64,000 nucleotides of DNA from Aphrocallistes beatrix. Its lineage: Eukaryota > Porifera > Hexactinellida > Sceptrulophora > Aphrocallistidae. Location: positions 557,550 to 621,549 of the forward strand of contig OY725493.1 in assembly GCA_963281255.1 (NCBI GenBank). The letters run 5' to 3'. Shown here one piece after another: positions 31,686-43,400 of this stretch. The notes under the pieces were generated by a model, which did no database searches, was not told the origin of the DNA, and saw only the letters and a list, made by a program, of their open reading frames with translations. Both the position numbers and the translations under genes were made by a program. Position 1 is the stretch's first letter; the number at the start of each line of letters is the position of its first letter.

Positions 31686-34600
31686 ATGGGGGACGGTATT
31701 AGCACGTTGAGCTTTCAGATGGAGAGTCAAACGTTTCAGATTCCAGACCTACAAGGCAGCATGACTGTATACGGCCTGAAGAAGAGTATACATGCTCATA
31801 GTGGAGTCTGTATCATGGAGCAGACTCTGTTTTATAAAAAAACAAAACTCGAGGATCATCGAAGGCTGTCTTCCTACAACATCAGGGAGGAGGACACTAT
31901 TGTGGTAGAGGTAGGGGCCCAAGTGGCTCATGAGTTAACTATAGAATCTAACTCTGGAACCAGATTGGCAGTAGTGGCTTATAAACCTGACAACACTGTC
32001 GCAAATGTTAAACAGTTGATCCAGGCAAAAACAAGTAAGATAAATTACACTATGTATAGTATAATGTAGTAAACGTAATTTATGTGTTAAAATTAGTCCC
32101 TGGTGGATACTAAATTTCACCTCATTATGGCATACACTGGGATTCTTCTAATACGTATATCCAGATTTTGCTCTAAATTAATTGCTTCTATTGCGTGTCG
32201 CTTATTTGCCCTGCGTGGCTACAAATACTAATTTTCCATTGATCATCCAGCCGGGCCCATCTTCATCTTTCTTAAATCCATATTTTGCCTTTTGATTGTG
32301 AATTGCTTACTTTTTGTCCTTGATCAACTTAATCATTTAAAAAATCACATCAAAACTAAAAAATAACTTCGCATAGAAACACCCCCTGCACCCTACTATT
32401 ATATTTCTAAAATGATCCAAATCTGGAGAAGCAAACACACACATGTCACATAAGGGCCCCCGTCATATAACAATTGTAATAATGTAGATATAAACTGACA
32501 ACCGAAAGCATGCTTGAGTGTCGAAGGTAGACAAATCTTGCCATTATAGTAATTGCCAATGTGCGGACTCCTTATAACATTATAACACTTCCTATCTTCT
32601 CAATTCCTCTCATTCTGTAGAAGTATCTCCAGCAAATCAGACTTTGTTTTTCGGGCGTATCGGTCTAAAAGATGCTGCTACTCTGTCTAACTGTAACATT
32701 AACCAGGGCGATGTTGTACGCTTAGCAATCCGTCCATCCAGTAAGGAAGTGATAATGGTAGAGATGCCTGATATGCCAGTGATAGAACTGAATTTCGATC
32801 CCAAACAAACTATTCAAAACCTCAAGCAGGCTATTAGTCCTAAAATTAGAATTCTCCCAGAAGAACAGAGATTATTCTTTAACGAATCACATTTAGAGGA
32901 AATGAAAACTCTAGAGCATTATAACATTCAGGCGGGAAATACGATTTTATTAAATAAACGCGCCAAGTCAGATATACAAGTATACATCGATGCACCTACT
33001 CGTGTACAGACGCTGCCTGATCTTAAGCCTACTAGCTTGATTCAGGATATAAAAGAGAAGATACATCTGGAATGCAATATAGCGGTTAAGGAGCAGGTTT
33101 TGGAGTGGGAAGGGAGAGAGCTGGAAAATGGGAAGTCTCTAGCTGATTACGGTATTCAAGATGGAGCTAAGATTATGCTAAGTTTGAGATTTGTCTCAGA
33201 AATATTTGTTAAATTCGGAGAGGAACCAATTAAACTGCGTTTCAATACAAACGATACTGTTTTGCACCTGAAAACGCTCCTTATAGACCTAACTGGAGTG
33301 CCTTTTGATCATCAAAAGCTGATATTTGCAGGAAAGTTGCTAGAAAATGATAAAAAACTGTCAGATTATGGCATTCAGAAAGAGAGCATCATATATTTAA
33401 TGAAGATACTTCCAAAGATAACTCCGGCTCCGAATGAGGAAAAAATTAAGATACATGTCAAGACTAACACTCAACAAGTCTATCCGATTTTAGTCCAACC
33501 TGGTGCCAAGGTTTCTGAGGTGAAGACTATGATAGCTCCCAAGTTAAACTCTCTTCCTGGCGACCAACAGATCTCGTTCGGTGAGCAAGTTCTATCGGAC
33601 GCTAGAACTCTTAGCTCTTACAATGTAAAGAACGATTCAACGCTACTCGTTACGCTTAAACAGAATCCTGAAGGAGTTAGGAGCCGATCGATCACTCTCC
33701 CGGTAATTCTATCTCCACATACACAATATTAAAACTTTACTATTTATATGCAAGCGAGCTTCGTGGCTGACAAACACTGTGGTTCCTCTTAAAATCGGCA
33801 TTTATAGGTGTCGTGCTTTCACCAGCCGCATAGCAGAAGCAGAAATGCACGCGCTTGTTTTGATAATATTTGTGTAAATGACACACGGTATCAGACAGAA
33901 ATAAATCTACTCCCATCTACCTTGTTTACGGATCTTCTTCTTCTAGATTGGTGCTCCAGGAAATGACTTTTCTGCTGAAGGGGCCTCTGTGGAAGATGGT
34001 TCAGTATTCGCTCCTATCCCAGAGAACCCGGGTAACCCTGTACCTCCACTCTACAATCCTGATGCAAGCTTAGCTCAAATCAATTTAGGTAACGCAACAG
34101 TGCTAGTGGCTAGTACAGAGGGACCTGATAGAGTTAATATAGGTGTGCCTGGGCAGTTCCCTCGTATTCCACATTTTACACCAACCATGATAATCAGAGT
34201 GAGTGTACTCTGCTGCAACAACTTCGAATTAGAAATTGCTAAAACTGAGACGATTCTAGGAGTCAAAACAAAGCTTGAAGAAACTAAATGGTTTGACAGG
34301 CAACTACAGAGAGTATACTTCAATGATATCCATTGTGAGAATGAGCATACATTATCTCAATTAGGAATTCGGGAGAATGATGAGGTTGAGGTTGATGTGC
34401 TGCAAGCCTGGAAGCTGGCACACCATGGTAACGAGCAAGAGGTGGAATGTTATGCTCGCACGACAATAGCCAAATTCAAGGAAGAGATAGAGAAGAGAAC
34501 CGGGATCTCAACTCAACAACAACATCTTTTTGCAGCTGGAGTTGAATTATCAGACGAAAAAACCCTTTCCCATTACAGACTAAAGCCGCGAGAACCAATA

Positions 34601-35771
34601 AATTTACTAACGTATGTCTGCGTGAAAGTACAATTGTCCACTGGGAGCACTCTTACCATTCCCAAATGCAAACTAGACGAAACGACTGGGCTCAATTTGA
34701 AGGAGCAGATGAGTGAACATGACGGAATTCCAGTTAAATACATTCGTTTAATATACAAAGGAAAGACTGTGTCAGATACTGAAACACTCGACACTATCAA
34801 GTTCGAAATGGGTACTCATATCATTGCGTGTATTGACACTGAGACATCTGATCTGATTTCTCTTTTTATTCGCCTGCCGACTGGAGATAAACACCTTGTC
34901 CGTATGCATTCCCTGGATACCGTAGGGAAGCTAAAGAATGCTGTAGAGCATGACAATAGCATGGCGGATGACTCCTGCAGCTGTGTGTTCAGAGGTGAGA
35001 GATTGAAAGATGGAGCTGTGTTGCAGTATTATAAGATTGCCGAGCTGAGTGAGATAGAGTTGATTCCCACTAGCTCCACGACTGTCAATCTGATTCTGAT
35101 GAACGGAGTTAAGAAACTTTTCAGTTTTAAGCCTAGTGAAACAGTTGAAGAGACTTCAAGGCGGATTAAATACCAGTTTGAGCTACCAACTGAGCATACC
35201 AAGCTCTTCTACGGAAACGATAGATTAATATTTCTGTCTCAATTTCGGATATCGAATGGAGACTGTCTCTACCTCGGGACAGAAGACTCTTTTCTTATAA
35301 CAGTGCAGCCTGAATGGAGTAGACCAATCAAACTGCTGGTTAGTAGCGATGAAAAAGTATCCTCTCTCAAGCTCAAGATAGAACGGAGCGAAAACTTCCC
35401 TGTTCGTCTCCAGACGCTGTGCCTTAGTGGTAGAGATATGCTGGATGCAGATGTGATTAGGAAATATAATATGTCTGTGAATGCCATTGTAATCTTGAAG
35501 CTGAGACCTGATTTCTCCCGTATATCTATCTCCGTTACAGACCAATACAATAACAAACAAAACATCCACAATGTCAATCCTTATAAGAATGTGAGTGAAT
35601 TTCGGAGTCTCATTACAAAGTCCCACCCTAATGCTGGGGAACAGTGTAGGATCGTATTTGGGAGTATTCTCGTCTCGGATCTAAGTCCTTTGTGTGCGTT
35701 TTACAAAAATAACTCTTGTGTCAAAGTTTTAAGTGACAGGAAAGATTGTTTACTGAACATTAGTAATTCCC

Positions 35772-35820
<49 letters not shown>

Positions 35821-36463
35821 TCATCCTTCATACCAACCAAGGCAAGGTGCAATTCCTCAAAACTATCAACAATATCCTCAACCTCAGCAATCTCAACAAG
35901 AGCCAGTATTTAAACAAACCATTCCCATAGCTCCTGATCTTTATTGCAAACCAAGGCGTAATACTTACGCTAACTTTGGTCCGGAATATGGGAAAGACGG
36001 CTACTGTAGCCAGTGTTGCATCTCACCTTGTATGTGTAACCCTCATCTTGTTAGTGATCCAGGTACAAATATTCACTCTAACATTCCATTTCCCGAATTC
36101 AACCCTCGCCAACCAACCAATCAGCATCCCTCGGGGGCAAGTAAGAGGAGCTATCCGACTGACTTGGGTCGTCCGAACTATCCTAGGTTCCCCCAAGAAA
36201 CCCCACAAATTAATCCAACTCCTCCAGCTCCGATTTACAAATTACGACCTCAATGTTTACCCTCTTTCTCGCAACCGAACCCGTCTCCCCCACAGTACCC
36301 TCCACAACGCCAACCTTTCCATTCTCCACAACATCAACCTTTCCATTCTCCACAACGCCATTTTCAGCAAGATCAAATCGGTAATCTAAACGAACCAGCT
36401 TTGGAAATTGAGCCTGAAAGTCTGCATTTTACCCAATCGGAGCGGAGACCTTTTCAGAACTGA
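31686..36463 (+). CDS. Multi-ubiquitin-like-domain protein A
   Basis: Three exons join in frame (31686-32034, 32621-33702, 33947-36463) to 1315 residues. By eye it contains 13 ubiquitin-like folds of about 70-75 residues, each with a beta-hairpin, a helix ending in a form of IxxKxxI, and the typical LxxYxIxxxxxIxL close. Examples are KEKIHLECNI with LADYGIQDGAKIML and KTLLIDLTGV with LSDYGIQKES. The domains are followed by a poly-Gln tract (35771-35819) and a long Pro/Gln-rich tail with a CSQCCISPCMC cluster. There is no terminal Gly-Gly, so it should not be conjugated; it may act as a scaffold for ubiquitin-fold binders (inference). The second half aligns in order with protein B. Confidence 0.8.
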
Positions 36464-36986
36464 GATCTCTCTCTTTCATGTATAAATATAGGCTCTTCTA
36501 AACTGGATTTTTATTTTTTAAATGATTTTCCTTGCTCGTTTTTATGGTTTGATACCAGTTAGACACATTTTGTATGATAAAGTGTTTGTTGGTTGTTTCG
36601 TTATTATCTAAACAATATCTGATAGTGAATGAAACCCTTACTTGAGTGAGATTTGAGTGAGACTTGAGAGTTTATTTTTGTTTTGTTGCTCAGTTTATAA
36701 CAGAAGTTTCCTGGTGAGTCTGGATAGATAATTCATAAATCGGTTAATCATGCTTGCAGTGAATCTCTGATTAATTGGAGACATGACTTTTGTCCGTGTA
36801 GAGAGATGTCCGCTTCTCGGAGATTGCTTAACTATTACATACATGGATGGTAAATTAATTCCGTTCCACGCAGTTTGTCTGATTTTCGAGTGTACGTTTT
36901 GGCAGACTCCACTATTTGCATTAAATCACCAGTTTAAATTAGTAATGTATGTATTTACTTGATTATCTGTAAAATTCACACTTCAG
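36464..36986. other. Spacer between the two multi-ubiquitin-like genes
   Basis: No coding sequence seen. The ATG of gene B at 36987 follows directly on CACACTTCAG, which looks like a splice acceptor, so an untranslated first exon could lie here. Confidence 0.5.
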
Positions 36987-38814
36987 ATGCTAGTGAAAGT
37001 TAGAGGACCACGAGGTGTGATAACGGTTGAAGTAGATTTAATTGAGAAGATAAGCGAGCTAAAATTGAAAATTCATGACAAAAGTTCTCACCCAGTTGAG
37101 AAACAAATCCTGCTCTACCAAGGGCATCAGCTAGAAGATGACAGATGCCTCGAAGACTACCGAATCACTCATGAAAGCGAGTTAGAACTGCAATTGAGAC
37201 TGAAAATTAACATTAAAACCGCGCACATGTCCCAATTCAGTATTGAATGTGTCCCAACATTTCGAATAATTGATCTGAAAGATGACATATCAAGAAAAAC
37301 AAATATTCCTTCCAAGCATCAGGTACTGTCCTACAAAGATGTCGAGCTAACAAACCAACAGCTCCTCAGTGAGTGTAGAATTGTCGATGATTCCGTCCTG
37401 CTATTGAGTGGGGTCACTCAAGTGACTGTTAATTTGCCTTCAGGCAAGAGTATTGCTTACCCTACGTCTTTACGGACCAGTATTTTTGAGGTTAAAAAGG
37501 TAGTGAGCATAAGTGAACGCATCCCTACCAGTCAGCAACAGTTCAATTACAAAGGTAGGGAACTGAAAGATGAACAGACTTTACACTCTATCTATTATAC
37601 AAACTCGGATTGTATTAATTTGGTTGTGAAACTCCTTCCTTCTGATGACACTTATATAATCGTAAAGAATATTAATGGAGACAGGCATTTAGTTCGAATC
37701 AATCGACTTAGTCCCGTTGGTAGTATTGTGGATACTATAGGTGCCCAAAACAATTCTGTCAGTCTCTATTTCAGAGGAGAAAAGCTGCAAGATGAAAACG
37801 TCCTAAATTACTATGAAAACATTCAATTGTTAAGCGAGTTAGTCCTGGCGCCTTGTGACAATACAATCCCAGTTGTCATTACGAATATCAATGGAGAAGT
37901 GAAGACTTTCTTTCTGGATCCAGATGAAGATATTGACCAATTAAAATATAGGATTAGGGACTATTTTGAACTCCCACAAGAACATCTAAAACTGTTTCAC
38001 AAGCATTCTGTTCTCATGAGGGAGGGAGCAGTGGGATCTTTTGAAATCGCAGCAGGAGACCAGCTTCTTTTCGGGCCAGAGGAATCAACTAAAGTCACTG
38101 TACTTCCACCCAGCCGCCCTATTGATATCCTGGCGCTACCTAATGATGATATATTAACGTTGAAACAGAGAATATTTCGGAAAGAAGGAATATCTGTCGA
38201 ATTACAGGAGTTGAGTTTTCAGGGGAATGTGTTGGAAGATAGGGCGATATTTGATGACATCTCTAGCGACCCTGGCATTTCAAATTTTAATCTCTTCCTG
38301 AACATTCGAAGTTCTGAAACAATGAAGGTCAAGATTCGAGACTTGGAAGGAAACTGGTTTAACATTAGTAAGGTTGATGAGTTCTGGACTGTGGACAGAC
38401 TGGTTTTGAATCTGAAGAGAATTCTCCCACTCCAGGAAGAGGATCTGTTTGTCTGCAAAGATCTAGTCATGGATCAGGACAGACTCCTGTGCAACTATGG
38501 CATTGCAAACTGCCCTGAGATTTGGATTGTGAACCAAAGACCACATTTAGTCACTGAACGCTCTGCCATTCAATCACTACCTGTTTCCCCGCCTACATCC
38601 TATGATGATGAATCACCACAGCCTTCCAATGCTCCGTTTCCTTTGCGGGGTTCTAATAATAACTTAAGATCAGTACCTGACAACCGTAATAGAGCTCAGA
38701 AATTTCACAGTCAACACAGCGAACCAAAGTTTGATTCCAAATATGATGGATTTTATGAGCAAAGGCATGGTTCATGGGATGCAAGTTCGCGAGATATGAC
38801 ACGACAGATAGGTC

Positions 38815-38854
<40 letters not shown>

Positions 38855-39470
38855 TCTCTGTCAACAAAAGCTGGGTGCAACACAACAAGACTCATTACTC
38901 CAGCATTCTACCTACCAACAAGGACAAGAAACGATGCCTCAAAAATACCCATACCAACAAGATCTACAGCAACCTCCTTACCAACAATTAACACCAGCAG
39001 TTCTGGATAAGGATCCTGTCAAATCAGATTTACCCTTTCAGAATGTGACTGCCAATTTAGGTCTGTTGAACATCGCGGGGCTCTCTTTAGACACGAGGCG
39101 GGACTACTTCGGTCAGACAGTGTCTAGTGACACGTCTTCAGACATTCTATCACCGATAATGCATCCCCAAGCCATGCACAATGTTAATGATACCAGCTTT
39201 GAACGTAATGACGTCACTATGCCTATTGAGCAGAGGTATGAAGGGCAGATATCGGTGCTATGCAGTGTGGAGAGGCAGAAGAACCACTTCATGGTGTCAA
39301 TGAATGACAGCGACCTCGTGAGTGAGCTAGCTTCTAAAATTAGCCTGAGACTGTCCGTTCCGGAGGATAAATTTATCCTGAGATATGGCTTCGAAGTGCT
39401 GGGTTCTCAGAGAACACTCAGTTCTTATTGTTTGCAAGAGATTTCGACAGTGAATATCGAACTTACATAA
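36987..39470 (+). CDS. Multi-ubiquitin-like-domain protein B
   Basis: An 827-residue open frame in one exon. Seven ubiquitin-like folds fill about residues 1-520. They are followed by a Ser/Pro-rich linker, a poly-Gln run (38816-38850), more Gln/Tyr-rich sequence, and an eighth ubiquitin-like fold at the C-terminus (YEGQISVLCSVERQKNHF to the end). Domains 4 and 5 (DRHLVRINRLSPVG; DYFELPQEHLKLFH) match domains 10 and 11 of protein A (DKHLVRMHSLDTVG; YQFELPTEHTKLFY) in the same order, so A and B are tandem paralogues. No Gly-Gly end. The function is not known to me. Confidence 0.8.
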
Positions 39471-40476
39471 TTACACTCCTTTTTTATAAGTTTTTATTTG
39501 AGTAACTTTGTGCTATAATTGTCTATCTTTCTAAATTTAGAATGATGCGGGGTTTTTGTGTGATGAGTGTTATAATATTATAATTACTACGTAATAATCG
39601 GCTCTATGAATCCATATTTAATTAATCTATCTGTCTACTGTAGCTGTTCAGCACCCATATTCTATAATTAGAATATATAAATAGTATCATTATTATGTAA
39701 CATTGAATCTATTTTTAGCATCGATGTAGCATTCCTATTCTATAAATACTCCACAAATCATTGAGTGGTATACGCGAATCAATTTGTTGTATACAATTCT
39801 AATTAAAAGTCAGGAATAGAAAGATCAGGGAAGAAATTGTTGAAAATTGTTTTATCATTACAATGTGGGCATAATAGTATGTTTGGGAATTATTCTCGAT
39901 TTGGTTTGTTAATTGGATATCACGGTGATGATACATGTTGGAGGTTAATCTGATTTATATCAGAACAGTACCTATAGGATTGTCACGGTATAGGATCTTA
40001 TGACTTCTCTCATGATTCTCATTGTAGAATGTTTACCCAGTAAATTTAATTTGTGAAGTCTAAAATAGTATGCTTTGTAATAACTACAATTGATGCCAGT
40101 TATAAGAACACCGTTGGGAACTGCATAGAATGTTCTTATAACCGGCATAATTATGTGAGGTTATGTCAACCGTTTTTTAGCAGAATGTGATTATATCCGA
40201 CATCTACTGTATCTCCAATCAGAGTTGAGCCTTTTTACTCGATTGTAAATCTATCCAATCAAATTTACATAACGAAAGTTTCATTTGCCATTATTTAATC
40301 CTTACGAATATATGCGTGTTTATCTAACTGAACTCACTACGTTTGCGAGAAATAATAAACTCTCTTCCAACTATAAGATAGAGATTGAGCTATAAACTAA
40401 TTTGCTTTTTCTCTCAGTGTCATTAATGCTGTTCTCTTATAGCTAGCTCACTGAATTGATTTGACAATCAAGAAGA
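39471..40476. other. Intergenic before the RNA-repair gene
   Basis: AT-rich, with no gene. A MITE-like stretch at about 40091-40215 contains the near-inverted pair GCCAGTTATAAGAACA and TGTTCTTATAACCGGC. TATAAAC at 40391-40397 could serve the gene that starts at 40477. Confidence 0.5.
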
Positions 40477-43400
40477 ATGGCTACGAATGCACTAGCTCTA
40501 CCAGCTGAGTTGAACGAAGAGTTAGAAACGATCAAAAGCATTCTAACTCAAGATACGCGTGTGGTTCACTCTCAAGATGGAACAATAATGGTAACTCTGG
40601 ATTTACCGAGAGGAGAAATGGAGACAGAAAAGTCTCACGAAATCACATTCATTCTCTCAAGTGAGTTGTTTGATGTTGTTTATTGTACTCTGTTGACTCT
40701 TTGTTTTAAAGTTCCTTACAAAGACGATTATTTAATCTTTGACGCTCAAATATCGATATACAACTATTGTTGTTACTTAGGGAGAAGAAATCTCGGAGTA
40801 TAGTGGAATAAAAATGTAATTAGGATATTTATATATATATATAGACTCAATTAACATAATTTTGAGGTTTAGTTGTAACTTATAACTTTGTGTGAAGTCC
40901 TGTCATACCACAGCTTGCTCCACTGCTCCATTGCCCAGCACCACGGCCCCCCACAGGCTCCAAACCTGGGGGGGACCGGCCCACCCCAGGTACCCACACT
41001 TGGCGCCTATGCACCCAAGGGACTGGCCGTTATGTACAGGTGGTCGTAGTATAGAGTGGACTATCAATGTTAATGTTATTTTAGCGAATCATTAAGATCA
41101 CTTTGTAGGACAGATCCCGTGAAATATGTGTAATATACTCTCTAAACCTGAAAATATTCCCTTAAAATGCTCGATACGGATTTCCATATACTCTTGGATG
41201 CAGTGTTTCCCGCCGAGCGCGTTAATTTAGGACGCTTAGCTTGTCGAATAACGTGAATTTGTTGTGAAATAACGCAATTTACCCAAATAAACTGCACAAA
41301 AATTGCAAAACTAACCGCTTTCCAATAATCCTGAGGGAAAACTGTACGGACGTCCCGTCTTCCATATCAATAAGGCATCTCTATAATGGAATAATTGATG
41401 TTGCACTTTATTTCAATTTGTCAATGAGATACGTTTAATTAATATATAAGATGCCCTTAAGTTCTATTATTAGCGCAATATTTATACTCAGCAGCAACTA
41501 AAAATGGTTGAGATCTGATTGGTGAATCTATGCAACTTAAGCAATTTCTCGGCTAATTATCAGAAAAGTGCTTAGTTTCACAATTGTATCTTCGGAATGT
41601 TGTGCAATATAATATGTCAATCTTGTCACCTCAAATTCCACATATAACTCTGATACTGCAGAATATATTCTGTCTAGGAATATTTTTTATTGGCTACAAC
41701 GATGCAAAGTTTCCAATTATAGTACAAAATTTGTTATCTTTGAAAGTTCATTGAATAATACTAGTGTATTTATATTGAAAACTGTGGCCTAAATTGTTAT
41801 AATTAGACTGCAAATAAAAGATTCCACATTGCATTCCTAACTGTGAAATTGCCTATATATACCAACACAGTTTGATTTTTATAAAATACTACTACAAATA
41901 CAAATAACTTTCAATGGGGAATCAACATTTAAAGCCTAGGCTTAATTCTACAAAGAAGGCAAAAGCGACTAATGTTACTTCAATCGCTACAGCCGATTCA
42001 TCTGAATTTATTTTCTTGCTATCAGAAGAAGTCAAAGTACTCTACACTTCATTCCACACCATTAAACCTAACGAGGTGCTGGTATACTCTCCTGACATGG
42101 ATTATCAGTACAAATTCTACCCAAACGTAGAATCAAAGTTGGTTGGCATCGCTACACATCAGAACCTTGTCATACTAACTGAGTATAATGGGCTCGTTAC
42201 GACTTACACAGAAACGGGAGAACGAATTTCCAGACTGGAATTATGGTCCATGTTTCCCGCGTCTGATTTTAAGGAATTACATCTGGTTAGTTCTGTAGCT
42301 GATTCAGATGGAATGTTCTTTGGCGCCAAAAATCCTAACTGCATTCTGGCGGTAAATGAGTATCAGCGCTTTACAGTTATTTTGGCGGGAAAATGTATCG
42401 ATGTATGCGCACACGGCGATTTCCTGCTAGTTCTAATTTTAGAACTACAATCTCATTCGGTGTTAATCTGTAATAAAACCGGGGAATTCGTTGGAAAGAT
42501 TAGTTTGGGATTTTTATCTCAAAAACTTAAGTTCGCCATAAGTGAAGTTGGAAACTTTTATTTTAACACTGGTGCTGCCCTCATGAGCTGGAATGGTACT
42601 GGACTATCTACTCTAAAGAGAAAGTCTAAAATGTCTAGGAATAACATAGCTTTACACACACATGGAAAATTACTTGTATCTGCATTCAATAAGAAGTTGA
42701 ATGTGTATTCTATTTGAATATTTCTCATTTTACTTTTGTTTGTTGTATTCCTTCACTTGTTATGAAATAAAATGGGTACTCAGATCTTAATTAACAATTG
42801 CATGCATTGTGCATATGTATTGTCTAATACTTCAGTTATTATGTACTATGCCAATATTTCAGTTAGCTGATGTAGTAGTACTATGGCGATACTTCAGTTA
42901 GCTGATGTACTAGTTGTACTAGTTGATATTTTTTAGGTAATGTCTACCAAGTTAGAAATCGAATTTAGTTTAACACAGTAGTTTACAGTACCCGGCCAAA
43001 CGTATTCGACCACTTCCAAAACCCACATAAAAAAATTGTATTAAAGTAGATCTATTCATTCATAAATGAATAAGTACTCAAATTGCAGGAAATACTCTAT
43101 TTTTTTCACAAATTATTAATCTTCACATTCAAATTCTCATAATTGAGAGTCTCAACTCAAATACCGACACCCAAGTTTAACATATCTAGCTTTTGATGTC
43201 TGATTCTGCTTATTCCTAGTCAAGGCCATCTTATAGTATGAGCTCCGCGTATAATAATAACAATCGCGCTTCGCTTGCTTGCGCTGCGCGGCTGGCGGAC
43301 ACTTTGTGTCCGCCGGAGGCGCCCTTTGGGCGCCTGGGGTCACATTGATTAATTATAAGGGAAATAACATCTCTAAATATCTGTCCTACTGTTATAATCG

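Noticed and set aside
36023-36389. Alternative 137-residue frame in the Pro/Gln-rich tail of protein A
   Set aside because: It overlaps the main frame in low-complexity sequence, with no independent start signal or domain.
42985-43030. Possible Tc1/mariner end (CAGTACCCGGCCAAACG), with a similar one at 44608-44640
   Set aside because: Only single ends are visible, without partner ends or interiors, so no element can be delimited.
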